48,164 bases of DNA. It comes from Acidobacteriaceae bacterium. Lineage in GTDB: Bacteria; Acidobacteriota; Terriglobia; Terriglobales; Acidobacteriaceae. The first letter of the stretch is position 1. The number at the start of each line of letters is the position of its first letter. The notes under the pieces are model-generated. The model was not told the origin of the DNA and did not search any database. It saw nothing but the letters and a program-made list of their open reading frames with translations. Shown piece after piece: positions 8,025 through 16,654 of the stretch. The position numbers and the translations under genes are program-made. The stretch is from the NCBI GenBank assembly GCA_003142935.1, contig PLOG01000095.1, positions 14,182-62,345 on the forward strand, in the 5' to 3' direction.

Positions 8025-8366
8025 ATGGGTCTTTCACCGATTCTGCCCACAACTCGCTCCGAGAGCGTCAGGGGCGGTCGGCCGCAGGTCCGCAACCGGC
8101 GCAATTCGACGGCACCGGCTCGCTTCCGCTTTCCGGCCCAAATCACTGACGTGGATGCCCCGCTGCGCCACGCCGAGCTCTTCTACCTGCAAAAGCAGAT
8201 TCAGTTGCAGACCCCCATGGTGATCGTCCTCGAAGACGGCGAGCAGGTGGATGGCTGCATTGAATGGTACGACCGCAACACGCTCAAGGTTCGCGGCAAA
8301 ACCAAGACCCTGATCTATAAATCCGCAATAAAATACATGTACAAGCTCGGCGACGTTGGGCAGTAG
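8025..8366 (+). CDS. hfq: Hfq-like RNA chaperone
   Basis: The ATG at 8025 has AGGAAGGA nine bases upstream. The protein has 113 residues, with an N-terminal extension of about 45 residues rich in Arg (RGGRPQVRNRRNS) ahead of the Sm fold. The fold runs HAELFYLQKQIQ, then MVIVLEDGEQVDGCIEWYD (Sm1 with the invariant Gly), then LIYKSAIKYM. The last segment corresponds to the YKHAIS signature of classical Hfq, with Ser in place of His. Hfq binds small RNAs and mRNAs as a hexamer. The extension and the lost His make this a divergent member. Confidence 0.8.
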   Translation: MGLSPILPTTRSESVRGGRPQVRNRRNSTAPARFRFPAQITDVDAPLRHAELFYLQKQIQLQTPMVIVLEDGEQVDGCIEWYDRNTLKVRGKTKTLIYKSAIKYMYKLGDVGQ

Positions 8367-8491
8367 CCAAGAGCAGTGGTTAGCGATTAGTGGTTAGAAT
8401 ACAAAGGCCACCGCCCCCAACCTTGCAATTTTCTCCAATCGCAAAGGTGGGAAAGCACAAGTCTTGCCAGTACTACAGATGTGCTTGCTTC

Positions 8492-8590
8492 AGGCCCCCC
8501 GGTCCGGGCCTAAAGGCCCTGTCGTTTTGGCCATTTTTCAGGAGGTTAAAACCCTCTGCTCCCTCCACAACCACGATCTACAACTGTGGT
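8492..8590. repeat. Cluster of interspersed palindromes (REP-like) between hfq and fliC
   Basis: The 437-nt gap after hfq contains several palindromes: AGGCCC (8492-8497), GGGCCT (8506-8511) and AGGCCC (8514-8519), where the middle element can pair with either neighbour. An imperfect palindrome AGGAGGTTAAAACCCTCT lies at 8540-8557, and ACCAC/GTGGT arms at 8570-8590. The xCCTAAAGGx core resembles short palindromes I recall as scattered through acidobacterial intergenic DNA. Everything lies upstream of the fliC promoter. No gene is seen in the gap. Confidence 0.4.
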
Positions 8591-8676
8591 ACTAAGGCGG
8601 TTGGATTTAGACCCCTCTTGAGGTTCGTGACACAAAAGTTGCAAACTGTCTCGATCAAAATTTATTGCTTTCAGGC

Positions 8677-8704
8677 TGGAATCTCGAAAACCAGAAGCCG
8701 ATAG
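8677..8704 (+). promoter_or_regulatory. FliA (sigma28) promoter of fliC
   Basis: TGGAATCT, 12 nt, GCCGATAG. The -10 is the canonical flagellar sequence apart from its last base. A transcript would start near 8711 and have a leader of about 93 nt before the flagellin ATG. Confidence 0.75.
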
Positions 8705-8803
8705 AGTGCAGGTAACAAACAACCACCTGCTCCAAATAGCGATTCCGGACCTTCAGATGAACCCCGGGTCGGTGCAGGCGGAAATCGATATAAGGAGCAT
8801 CAC

Positions 8804-9619
8804 ATGCTGACCATTCTCAATAGCATCTCGTCGTTGAATGCAGAGAACGCCCTGTCTTCGACTCAGGCGAATCTGCAGAATTCCCTCACACAACTGTCGA
8901 CCGGCCTCAGGATCAATTCCGGAGCGGATGACGCCGCCGGGCTGTCGATTGCCAATGGCCTGCAAGCCAACATTGCAGCCCTCACCCAGTCCTCATCGAA
9001 CGCATCAGACGGCATCGGCGTCCTTCAGACCGCCGATGGCGCAATGTCCCAAGTCACCACGTTGCTCAACCGCGCGGTAACGCTGGCCACCGAAGCCTCG
9101 AATGGCGGCCTCTCAGCCGATCAATCGACCGCCCTGGATACGGAATATCAATCGATCCTGACCGAAATCACCAACATCAGCGGCACGACCAACTTCAACG
9201 GAACGGCCGTCTTCGGTTCGACGCCAGCCGTGTACGAAACCGACGGCAGTTCCGGCGGCAGCACCACCCTTGCCGATACGAAGATCTCCGATATCGATGC
9301 AAAGACCCTGGGATTGACAGGCGATCTGACTTCCAGTGCGGATGCAATCAAAGAATTGACTAACATCACCGCAGCGATCGCCACGGTCGCCGCCGATCGC
9401 GGCGCAGTTGGCGCGTCAGTGAACCAGCTGACCGCGAGCCAGAACGTAGAGAATACCGAAGTCACCAACCTGCAGAGCGCCGTCAACAACATTCAGAATG
9501 CCGACGTGGGCAAGACGGTCGCGAACATGACGCAGTACAACGTGCTGGAACAGACGGGCATGGCGGCCTTGTCGCAGTCCAACCAATCACAGCAGTCTGT
9601 CCTGAAGCTGCTGCAGTAG
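8804..9619 (+). CDS. fliC: Flagellin
   Basis: This is the filament subunit, exported through the flagellar type III apparatus. The 271 residues have the conserved N-terminal D0/D1 helices (NSISSLNAENALSSTQ, QLSTGLRINSGADDAAGLSI) and the C-terminal D1/D0 part (QSAVNNIQNADVGKTVANMT, ending QSNQSQQSVLKLLQ). A small central domain makes it short for a flagellin. There is no cysteine and there are few basic residues. The start has GGAG six bases upstream. It is transcribed from a sigma28 promoter and ends in a strong terminator, so it is likely monocistronic. Confidence 0.95.
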   Translation: MLTILNSISSLNAENALSSTQANLQNSLTQLSTGLRINSGADDAAGLSIANGLQANIAALTQSSSNASDGIGVLQTADGAMSQVTTLLNRAVTLATEASNGGLSADQSTALDTEYQSILTEITNISGTTNFNGTAVFGSTPAVYETDGSSGGSTTLADTKISDIDAKTLGLTGDLTSSADAIKELTNITAAIATVAADRGAVGASVNQLTASQNVENTEVTNLQSAVNNIQNADVGKTVANMTQYNVLEQTGMAALSQSNQSQQSVLKLLQ

Positions 9620-9643
9620 TTTCGCCAACGCATACCTCCGACC

Positions 9644-9676
9644 TGGCGGCGCCAATGCTGGCGCCGCCACTTTTTT
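9644..9676 (+). terminator. Intrinsic terminator of fliC
   Basis: A perfect 11-bp stem TGGCGGCGCCA / TGGCGCCGCCA with loop ATGC is followed by C and six T residues, 25 nt after the fliC stop. Confidence 0.93.
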
Positions 9677-9687
9677 CGCTGTGCGCC

Positions 9688-9715
9688 TGAACTTCGCGGT
9701 TCAAAGTGCCGATAG
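9688..9715 (+). promoter_or_regulatory. FliA (sigma28) promoter of fliD
   Basis: TGAACTTC, 12 nt, GCCGATAG, just after the fliC terminator and 75 nt before the fliD ATG. It drives fliD and fliS. Confidence 0.75.
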
Positions 9716-9789
9716 TGTATTGCGGCTTGAAACCTGAATGCAGGGACAGAGGTTAGCCGCATATCGAGTGAAAAGGAATCGGCACAGTC

Positions 9790-11208
9790 ATGAGTTCAGT
9801 CTCGGCACTTGATTCACTGCTTTCGTCATCATCCTCGTCGTCTTCTGCCATCGACCTGAGTTCGATTCTGCAGGCGGCCACGGGAGCATCGTCGTCAGGC
9901 ATCGATGTGACCGCGGCGGTGAACTCAGCGATCACGGCGGCCAGGGCGCCGGAGACCAATTGGGAGAATCAGGAAACGACCGATCAGAACCAGATCACTG
10001 CCCTGGACACGCTCCAAACCGATGCCACGAATCTTGACAACGACGCGCAGGCCTTGAACAGTCTTACCGGTCCCCTCTCGGCCAGAACCGTGTCCTCGTC
10101 GAATTCGAGCGTGGTCTCCGGTTCTGCCGCGTCTGGCAGCACTCCCGGAACTCATGTTGTGATCGTCAACAGTCTAGCCACCACAGCTTCCTGGACTTCA
10201 GGCGTATTCGCCGACAGCTCGACTGCATTGCCCGCCGGCAGCTTCACCATCACCACCGGAAGCGGCTCCACGGCAACCATTACCACCGATGGCACGGAAT
10301 CCCTCTCCGATGTGGTGAGCCAGATCAACAGCGATAACCTTGGCGTCACCGCAAGTGTTGTCACCGACGCCACAGGCTCGCGGCTGGCGGTCGTCTCCAA
10401 TAGCTCCGGGAGCGCGGCAAACTTCACAATCAGCACTTCGAATACCGGTTTTGGCTTTACGCAGGCCGCAACCGGCGCCAATGCCTCCCTCACCGTAGAT
10501 GGCATTGGAATTTCCAGTGCGTCGAACACAGTTACCGGCGTGGTTTCAGGCCTGACGCTTGACCTGGCAAGCGCTGACCCCGGGGTCGCCGTGACTCTCG
10601 GTGTCGCGCCGGATACATCGCAGGCCACAACCGCGATCAACCAGTTTGTAACCGACTACAACCAGCTCGTCAACGACCTGACTACTCAGTTCACGTTCAG
10701 CGGCACGAGTGAAGGCCCGCTGGCGAGCGACTCGATAGTGCGCAATCTGCAAAGCGACGTGCTCGGGGCGCTGGGTTACACCTATTCGCCAACATCGGGA
10801 AGCACGACCGTGCCGAACCTGACTTCGCTCGGGATCAGCGTGGGAGATGACGGAACACTGACCGTGGATTCCGGCACCTTGCAGAGTACGCTGCAGAGCA
10901 ACTTCAGCGACGTGCAGAACTTCTTTCAGGGCACGGCGTTGAATGGGTTTGCCAACTCTCTCGATCAGGAACTCACCAGCTTTATCAGCCCGAGCGACGG
11001 GGCGTTCACGCTCGACCTGCAGAGCATCAATAGCGAAATAACCGATCTCCAAAACAACGTTACCAATTTCGAAACCAACTACATCACGCCGCTGCAGACC
11101 CAATTGCAGAGCGATTATAGCCAGGCTGAGATCCTGCTGCAGGAATTACCGTCGGAGATGCAGCAGATCAACGAAGAGCTAGGGTTGAATAACAGTAGCC
11201 AAGGTTGA
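9790..11208 (+). CDS. fliD: Flagellar filament cap protein FliD (HAP2)
   Basis: FliD forms the cap at the filament tip under which flagellin polymerises. The 472 residues have the FliD N-terminal domain (after a Ser-rich leader of about 20 residues, the helix VTAAVNSAITAARAPETNWE and the ITALDTLQTDATNL segment) and the FliD C-terminal domain (INQFVTDYNQLVNDL, LTSLGISVGDDGTLTVD, and a coiled-coil end). The protein contains no lysine that I can find and only four arginines, which is unusual. The stop overlaps the possible fliS TTG start. Confidence 0.92.
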   Translation: MSSVSALDSLLSSSSSSSSAIDLSSILQAATGASSSGIDVTAAVNSAITAARAPETNWENQETTDQNQITALDTLQTDATNLDNDAQALNSLTGPLSARTVSSSNSSVVSGSAASGSTPGTHVVIVNSLATTASWTSGVFADSSTALPAGSFTITTGSGSTATITTDGTESLSDVVSQINSDNLGVTASVVTDATGSRLAVVSNSSGSAANFTISTSNTGFGFTQAATGANASLTVDGIGISSASNTVTGVVSGLTLDLASADPGVAVTLGVAPDTSQATTAINQFVTDYNQLVNDLTTQFTFSGTSEGPLASDSIVRNLQSDVLGALGYTYSPTSGSTTVPNLTSLGISVGDDGTLTVDSGTLQSTLQSNFSDVQNFFQGTALNGFANSLDQELTSFISPSDGAFTLDLQSINSEITDLQNNVTNFETNYITPLQTQLQSDYSQAEILLQELPSEMQQINEELGLNNSSQG

Positions 11209-11681
11209 GACAGGAAATGAACCGAACAGATCTGGCATATCGTAGAACCGCGGCGGAAGCGGCCAGCGGCTTGGGCTTGCTGATAGCCCTGTTCGACACG
11301 CTTGCAGGCGATCTGCGGCGTGCCGCCGAGGCACAGCGCGCAAACGACATAGAGCGGCGAAGCCGCGAAGCTCGTCACGCGCTACTGGTTATCGGATACC
11401 TGGAAGACTGGGTCGCGCGCGGAACAGACGGCGAGCTTGCGCGAGAGCTGATTGCCTTCTATTCATCGATGCGCCGCAAGCTGATTGAAGCTGCGGCCAG
11501 GAAGTCCGCGAAACTCCTTGAGCAACAGATGGATCGCGTGTTGGAGTTGCGGGAACATTGGCAACAGATCGAACTGCGCAATGAACCTTCGGGGCCCGAA
11601 ATTTTGCGCCCGGTAATTCCGATCCCACCGGGCTATCCCGCACCGCAGATAGAGCGGCAACGCGGAAGTTGGTCGGCGTAG
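11205..11681 (+). CDS. fliS: Flagellin export chaperone FliS
   Basis: FliS binds the flagellin C-terminus in the cytoplasm and prevents early polymerisation. The frame encodes up to 158 residues, with AYRRT near the start, GLLIALFDTLAGDLRRAAEA (the FliS signature helix) and helical repeats to about residue 115, then a Pro-rich tail. The TTG at 11205 overlaps the fliD stop as TTGA; an ATG at 11217 is an alternative. Neither has a well-spaced Shine-Dalgarno, so translational coupling to fliD is likely. Position after fliD supports the call. Confidence 0.85.
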   Translation: MRQEMNRTDLAYRRTAAEAASGLGLLIALFDTLAGDLRRAAEAQRANDIERRSREARHALLVIGYLEDWVARGTDGELARELIAFYSSMRRKLIEAAARKSAKLLEQQMDRVLELREHWQQIELRNEPSGPEILRPVIPIPPGYPAPQIERQRGSWSA

Positions 11682-11786
11682 GGACCTTCCGGAATGGTAC
11701 GGACGAACTGCGGGGCATCGCCCACCCTATCGATGAACTCGAGAACTCAATAACTATTCTGAACCGGATTCATTGCCGGGAAACCC

Positions 11787-11805
11787 CGTCCTCAACTTGA
11801 GGACG
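11787..11805. terminator. Hairpin between convergent fliS and flgL
   Basis: CGTCCTCAA-C-TTGAGGACG is a near-perfect inverted repeat in the 131-nt gap between the convergent fliS and flgL genes. There is no strong T-run on either side, so it may be a weak shared terminator. Confidence 0.4.
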
Positions 11806-11812
11806 CGGTATC

Positions 11813-12718
11813 TCAACTCTGCGGGGGAACCAGGTAGTCGAGCAGTGTGGTGGGCAAGACTTTTGCCGCCGCAGCCAGAGCGGCGCTGTTGGCGGTCTGC
11901 GCCTGCGCCAGGTCTGTGGCTGCCGTCGCCGTATCGATTCCGACCAGAGAAGTTGCCTGCGACGTAAGACTGACCGTCTCCTGTTGGAGATAGTTCTCCT
12001 GGGAGTTCAGTTGGGTTTCAGCATTGGCATAGATCACGCGCTGCTGGCTCACGTAGCTCAGCGCGGAGTTTACCGCGTTGGTGGCCGTCTCGATATCGGC
12101 GCTGTTGCCGCCTTGAAGCGCTGTGACCAGCGAACTCAGCGAACCCAACACATCGTTGCTGGAGTTTGAGAAGATCTGGCTGCCTGGAATGTTGGACTGA
12201 ACGGTAAGATCGTCGCCTACGGTTACGGAGTTCACTCCGTTGTTGCCGTTGTAGGTGTACCCGGAGGCGGAGGTCGAATCCGCCGTATAGGGAACCTCCG
12301 TACTCGCCGTGCCGCCGAACAGATACGATCCTTGAAGCGACGTGTTCGCTTCCGAGACGACGCTGGTCAAGATTCCCTGCACTTGAGTAGCGACCTCCTG
12401 TTGGTCGCTGGCATTTGTCGTGCCATTGGCTCCCTCCGTGCCGAGGGTGACCGCAGTCGTAAGCGACGACACTACGGAGCTGAGTGCTGAGTCGGCACTT
12501 TGAACTGTGGAGAGAACACTGCTGACGTTCTGCGTGTACTGGTCTACATCCTTGGTTTCGATGGTGTTCTGCACCATGCTGGCCGATGCCGCCGGGTTGT
12601 CAGAAGGCACATTGACGCTTTTGCCGGTCGATACTTCCTGCAAGGCTGTGTTGAGCGCCGTTTGGGTCTGCTGCAGGTCGGCAAGGACATCCGGAACCAG
12701 GTTTTGATTCACGCGCAT
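11813..12718 (-). CDS. flgL: Hook-filament junction protein FlgL (HAP3)
   Basis: FlgL joins hook and filament. The 301 residues have a flagellin-like N-terminus (LADLQQTQTALNTALQEVSTGKSVNVPSDNPAASASMV) and a C-terminal helical region (NAETQLNSQENYLQQETVSL, then DTATAATDLAQAQTANSAALAAAAKVLP). The start at 12718 has GAGGT upstream and follows flgK by 14 nt. It is the last gene of the flgF-to-flgL unit. Like the other exported axial proteins it is almost free of lysine and arginine. Confidence 0.9.
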   Translation of the reverse strand: MRVNQNLVPDVLADLQQTQTALNTALQEVSTGKSVNVPSDNPAASASMVQNTIETKDVDQYTQNVSSVLSTVQSADSALSSVVSSLTTAVTLGTEGANGTTNASDQQEVATQVQGILTSVVSEANTSLQGSYLFGGTASTEVPYTADSTSASGYTYNGNNGVNSVTVGDDLTVQSNIPGSQIFSNSSNDVLGSLSSLVTALQGGNSADIETATNAVNSALSYVSQQRVIYANAETQLNSQENYLQQETVSLTSQATSLVGIDTATAATDLAQAQTANSAALAAAAKVLPTTLLDYLVPPQS

Positions 12719-12732
12719 AGCCGTCTATACCT

Positions 12733-14112
12733 CTACGAAATCATGTTGATGGTGTCAGTGTTTAATTGCTGGATGGTGCTCACAATCCGGGCAGCGGCCT
12801 CATAGGCGGTCTGAAAACGGATCAGGTTCGTAGTCTCCTCGTCGATGCTCACTCCAGAGACGGAACTTTGCTGATTGGTCAACTGCAACAGGTTTTGACC
12901 GATCGCCGTTGACTGCGTGCTGGCATTGGAGGCCGCGGTACCCACCTGGTCGACGAGGTTGGCGTAGGCCTGCGACACTGTCTGGCCGGACGGAAGAGCG
13001 CTGGTGAGGGATGCGGAGAGATTTGCAACGTTTCCGTTGCTGCCGGCGGACCCGTCGGAACTAATGGCGATCAGCGACGGATCGGAGATAGCGACGCTCA
13101 CGCCCGCCGCGGCGCCTGTAGCCGGAACGCTGAAGAAATTCTGGCCGGCGTTGCCGTTCGAATCGAATCCTTCAGCCTGGGCAGCATTGAAACTGGCCGC
13201 GAACTGGCTCGCCAGGGTGTTGAGTTGCGCAAGATAACCCGGGATCACCTGATCCCGAATCTGGATTGCGCCGCCAAGCTGGCCCCCTTGAATGGAAGAC
13301 GTAATGTCGTTTCCGTTCGAGTCGAGCACATGCTGCATGCCATCGCTGCCTGTGGTTGTCTGCAGGGAATAACTGCTGTCTCCCATCACCAGCGGGGTAC
13401 CGTTTCCAGTAGTGATTGTCTCTCCATCGCTGCCCTGCATGACGGAAATTCCGGTAAGCTGCGAGAGCTGTTGAACCAACTCGTCGCGTTGATCCTCGAC
13501 CGTGCCTCCACTCTGTCCATCCGCGGTGAGCTGGGATATCTGCCCATTGAGCTGCGCAATCTGCGTGGTCAGCGAGTTGATTTGCGACACGGTCTGCGTG
13601 ACTTGAGTGTCGGCGCTGGATTGCGCGCTGGTGAGGCCGCTTGCAGTGTTATTGAAGGCATTTGCCAGGTTCTGGCCGCTGGAGAGGACTTCCTGCTGGA
13701 CAGCCGAGCTGGATGGACTAGCGGAAAGCTGGGTAAGATCGCTCGAAAATGCCGATAGCGCGCTGGCAATGTCTGTGCCCGTCGATGAAAAGTATGTCTG
13801 GATCTGCTGCAGGCTGGAAGACTGCGTATCGACGCTACTCTGCAACGAGGTCTGGCTCTGAATCTGCAGATTCAGGAGTTCGTCGCGGACGCTTTGGAGC
13901 CCGGTGAGGCTAACGCCGCCGCCGATGATCTCGTTACCGGACTGGCTTTGTTCGCTCTCGGCGAATTGCGGGATCTCCCGTGTATAGCCCGGAGTATTTG
14001 AGTTGGCGATGTTGTTGCTGGTAGCGGTGAGTGCGCCCTGAGCTGCCTCAAGCGCCTGCGTGCCGATCAAAAGCGATGTGTTCAATCCACCCATACTGGC
14101 TAAATCTGGCAT
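12733..14112 (-). CDS. flgK: Hook-filament junction protein FlgK (HAP1)
   Basis: FlgK is the first hook-filament adaptor. The 459 residues carry the axial rod/hook signature LTATSNNIANSNTPGYTRE near the N-terminus and the C-terminal block SIDEETTNLIRFQTAYEAAARIVSTIQQL typical of the family. The ATG at 14112 overlaps the end of flgN by 13 nt; a second ATG at 14094 is possible. I find no lysine in the whole protein. Confidence 0.93.
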   Translation of the reverse strand: MPDLASMGGLNTSLLIGTQALEAAQGALTATSNNIANSNTPGYTREIPQFAESEQSQSGNEIIGGGVSLTGLQSVRDELLNLQIQSQTSLQSSVDTQSSSLQQIQTYFSSTGTDIASALSAFSSDLTQLSASPSSSAVQQEVLSSGQNLANAFNNTASGLTSAQSSADTQVTQTVSQINSLTTQIAQLNGQISQLTADGQSGGTVEDQRDELVQQLSQLTGISVMQGSDGETITTGNGTPLVMGDSSYSLQTTTGSDGMQHVLDSNGNDITSSIQGGQLGGAIQIRDQVIPGYLAQLNTLASQFAASFNAAQAEGFDSNGNAGQNFFSVPATGAAAGVSVAISDPSLIAISSDGSAGSNGNVANLSASLTSALPSGQTVSQAYANLVDQVGTAASNASTQSTAIGQNLLQLTNQQSSVSGVSIDEETTNLIRFQTAYEAAARIVSTIQQLNTDTINMIS

Positions 14113-14528
14113 GACCAGGTGTGCTTGCTCAACCTGGGGCCAGAATCCTCCTGCATTTGTCCTTGAAATGAACTAAAAAGCGAGACCATCAGGGCGACCG
14201 AATGGCTGGAGTGCTTGATGAGCGCCGAATAGCGGCGGTTTAATTCCTGTAGAGAGCTGGAAGCGGAGAAAATCTGAGCTTTCAATTCGCTGTCTGTGAG
14301 AGGTGAGGAAGCGAGCGGGCGATCTTGCGGCGACCGGCCAAGGTCCTGCGCCAGTTCTTCAAGCCGGGAGCTGAAGGCCTGCTGATTGGCGACACTATCC
14401 TCAAGCGCCGTCAACGAGTTTTGAACAATAGCCCGCATGGCCCGGTCCAGTTCGAAGGCCATCAGACCCAAGAGCTGAAGGTATTCTTCAAGCTTGCGGT
14501 TCCGCTCCTGAACGACAGTCTCGATCAT
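14100..14528 (-). CDS. flgN: FlgN-type export chaperone
   Basis: FlgN chaperones FlgK and FlgL before export. The protein has about 142 residues from the ATG at 14528; a TTG at 14579 would add 17. It is almost entirely helical, with heptad-like patterns (RNRKLEEYLQLLGLMAFEL, LEELAQDL, LQELNRRYSALIKHSSHSVALM). Family similarity is weak in sequence, but position between flgM and flgK, size and helical content fit FlgN well. The stop overlaps flgK. Confidence 0.75.
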   Translation of the reverse strand: MIETVVQERNRKLEEYLQLLGLMAFELDRAMRAIVQNSLTALEDSVANQQAFSSRLEELAQDLGRSPQDRPLASSPLTDSELKAQIFSASSSLQELNRRYSALIKHSSHSVALMVSLFSSFQGQMQEDSGPRLSKHTWSCQI

Positions 14529-14584
14529 TCCTGTTGCTTTCCGTTCCCTGATTTCGGACCTGCGAGCCTGCCGATGCAATCCCC

Positions 14585-14869
14585 TCAGGCATGCTCGTCG
14601 ATCATCGACGATGCGATTGCAGTTGGGTCGATCTTGTACTGCCCGCTGCCGACGGCTTGCTTCAGCTGACTAACCAAATCCTGGCGGATCTCCGGCGAAC
14701 TCATCGCCTTGCTCACGAGTGAGCCGACGGAGCTTGAATCCGACGTAAAGGTTGTGCGATCCACGCTGCCCTCCAAATCGGACGCGCCGAGCTGCTGATC
14801 GCTCACTTTTCTTGTATCCTGCTCGCTCGACACCTGTCCCGATGTCACCTGCGATAGATCGATCCTCAT
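14585..14869 (-). CDS. flgM: Anti-sigma28 factor FlgM
   Basis: FlgM holds FliA inactive until the hook-basal body is complete and FlgM is exported. The 94 residues show an unstructured Ser/Asp-rich N-terminal half and the conserved C-terminal sigma28-binding segment (SSPEIRQDLVSQLKQAVGSG, then YKIDPTAIASSMIDE). A sigma28 promoter directly upstream means FliA makes its own inhibitor, the classical feedback loop. Confidence 0.9.
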   Translation of the reverse strand: MRIDLSQVTSGQVSSEQDTRKVSDQQLGASDLEGSVDRTTFTSDSSSVGSLVSKAMSSPEIRQDLVSQLKQAVGSGQYKIDPTAIASSMIDEHA

Positions 14870-14896
14870 ATCGACTCCTCTTATTGACCTGCGTCC

Positions 14897-14924
14897 CTAT
14901 CGGCACCTGTGTCGCAAAAGTTTA
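14897..14924 (-). promoter_or_regulatory. FliA (sigma28) promoter of flgM
   Basis: On the minus strand: TAAACTTT, 12 nt, GCCGATAG. The -35 matches the enteric consensus TAAAGTTT in seven of eight bases. The predicted transcript starts about 20 nt before the flgM ATG and would also read flgN, flgK and flgL. Confidence 0.8.
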
Positions 14925-14933
14925 ATCAAAATC

Positions 14934-15350
14934 TCAGTTTTTCCGATGAATCTTTACCGTTTCTTCAGAGCCGGCGGGCGGTGGAGCGCCAGGATCTGCC
15001 TTTTCGGCCTCCTTGTGCATGGCTTTGGCAATCATGCTAGCAATTCCAATGCCACCCGACGAGGCCAGTGCGGTCGAAAGCGACTGCACCCCAAGGCTCA
15101 TCATCTGTTCCCGCCCCGAGGCATCTTCATCGTCTTCGGCTCCCGGCACGGTGGCCATCGACTGCTCGGCCTGCTGAAGCCAACTGCCTAAAAGCATGGA
15201 TTCGAACTCCTTGGCGCCTTTTTCGATCCGGGCATCGGCCTGGTTGCCCTCTCCCGGCTGAATCTGACGCAAGATGTGGTCCTGGCGCGACTGCATCAGA
15301 CTCGATTGCGCCGAGGCCGTAAGGGAACCGGCAAAGAGTGGGCTGGCCAT
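14934..15350 (-). CDS. flgJ: Rod-binding protein, FlgJ N-terminal domain only
   Basis: The 138 residues match the FlgJ rod-assembly domain: a core ARIEKGAKEFESMLLGSWLQQAEQSM at about 41-66, then a helix and a GGIGIASMIAKAMHKE segment. The muramidase (GH73) domain of enteric FlgJ is absent, as in many phyla; a separate hydrolase must open the peptidoglycan. The ATG follows the flgI stop directly (TAAATG). Confidence 0.82.
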   Translation of the reverse strand: MASPLFAGSLTASAQSSLMQSRQDHILRQIQPGEGNQADARIEKGAKEFESMLLGSWLQQAEQSMATVPGAEDDEDASGREQMMSLGVQSLSTALASSGGIGIASMIAKAMHKEAEKADPGAPPPAGSEETVKIHRKN

Positions 15351-16649
15351 TTACTGGACCTCCAATTCGGCCTGCAATCCGCCTTCGGCCTTGATTGTCT
15401 GCAGGATTGCGATTACGTCGCGGGATGTTGTTCCGATGGCATGGAGCCCGTTCACCAGCTCTTCCACGTTTGCGCCTTCATCGAGCCGCATGGTCTGCGC
15501 CGGGAGGTCGGTGACGTTGACACTCGTCTCGGGAACCAGCGTTGCGGTGGGATTCACGAAGGTGAGCCTATCGCCCTCAGGGCCTCTTTCCGATGGTCCC
15601 TGCTCCGAGCGGCCCTGTGTCTGTTGATGCGCTCCATTGCCACTCGCGTTGCGTCCGCCCGTGCCAGATCCCTGGGCGGCTCCAGCCCAGTCTGGTCCCA
15701 TCGCACCCGGAATCGGCTCTACCGCGTAAGAGGTAACGACCTGAATTGAGAGGCTGCCATGAATTACGGAAACCGGCGACAGTTTTACGTCTCCGCCCAG
15801 AACGATGGTGCCGGTTCGCTCGTTCACTACAACCTTTGCCGGCGTGGAAACGCTGAGCGAGAGATTTTGCACGCGCGAGATCAGCAACGGCACCGACGGT
15901 GCCCCTGCATCGGCTACGTCCACATCGACACGCGAGCTATCGAGGGCCGAAGCAACCGTCTTGCTGAAGTTTTCGTTGACCGCATCAGCAATCCGCTTCG
16001 CGGTGGTGAAGTCCGGATTGCGGAGCAGAAGCGATACCGTCTTGAAGCCGTGGAGATCGACTGAGGTGTCGCGCTCAACAATGCCGCCATTGGGCACGGC
16101 GCCGACCGTTGTGGAATTGACTTCCTTGCCATTGAGGCCATTGCCGGCAGTGTATCCGCCCATAATCAGCGGACCTTGCGCTTCGGCGTAGATTTGACCG
16201 TCTGGCCCGTGCAGGGCGCTCATCAGCAACACGCCACCCACCAGGCTCTTGGCGTCGCCCACCGATGAAACCGTAACATCGAGCCGGGCGCCGGGCCTGG
16301 CAAAAGGCGGCAACGACGCTGTTACGAAGACTGCTGCTACGTTCTTGACTTCGACAGAGGCAGGGGAAATCAGCACCCCCATCTTCTGCATCGCATTGGC
16401 CAGCGTCTGCACGGTAAAGTAGGTCTGCTGGCTGTCTCCTGTTCGATTGAGCCCAACGACGAGACCATAACCGACCAGCATGTTGTCTCTCACGCCTTCA
16501 ACGCTGGTGATATCACGGATAAGGACGCGGCGATCGGGGTTTGCCGCAGCAGCATTCGGCGCAAGCGCCGAAAATATAGCGCCCAGAAGCAGCGCATACA
16601 TCGGCAGCGCGGCAGGTCGAATCTTCGAGTTTGCGAATGAGAAGATCAT
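15351..16649 (-). CDS. flgI: Flagellar P-ring protein FlgI
   Basis: FlgI forms the periplasmic P-ring bushing around the rod. The 432 residues start with a signal peptide (hydrophobic to ALAPNAAA), then RIRDI-type RVLIRDITSVEGVRDNMLVGYGLVVGLNRTGDS and the long conserved body. A Gly/Ser/Gln-rich insert of about 45 residues (roughly 315-360) precedes the conserved C-terminal part (EELVNGLHAIGTTSRDVIAI). That insert is longer than the corresponding linker of the E. coli protein as I remember it. The C-terminal cysteine found in E. coli FlgI is not seen. Confidence 0.95.
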   Translation of the reverse strand: MIFSFANSKIRPAALPMYALLLGAIFSALAPNAAAANPDRRVLIRDITSVEGVRDNMLVGYGLVVGLNRTGDSQQTYFTVQTLANAMQKMGVLISPASVEVKNVAAVFVTASLPPFARPGARLDVTVSSVGDAKSLVGGVLLMSALHGPDGQIYAEAQGPLIMGGYTAGNGLNGKEVNSTTVGAVPNGGIVERDTSVDLHGFKTVSLLLRNPDFTTAKRIADAVNENFSKTVASALDSSRVDVDVADAGAPSVPLLISRVQNLSLSVSTPAKVVVNERTGTIVLGGDVKLSPVSVIHGSLSIQVVTSYAVEPIPGAMGPDWAGAAQGSGTGGRNASGNGAHQQTQGRSEQGPSERGPEGDRLTFVNPTATLVPETSVNVTDLPAQTMRLDEGANVEELVNGLHAIGTTSRDVIAILQTIKAEGGLQAELEVQ

Positions 16650-16654
16650 CGGTC

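Noticed and set aside
8641-8803. Possible cyclic-di-GMP riboswitch in the fliC leader
   Set aside because: The conserved core and tetraloop receptor pattern of the known classes could not be found.
13751-13758. GCCGATAG on the + strand inside flgK
   Set aside because: Antisense within the gene, no matching -35 element, nothing to drive on that strand.
15038-15054. Good sigma54-like match (TGGCATTGGAATTGCT) on the minus strand
   Set aside because: It lies inside the flgJ coding sequence over conserved codons, 170 nt from flgM, which already has a sigma28 promoter; probably coincidence of codons.
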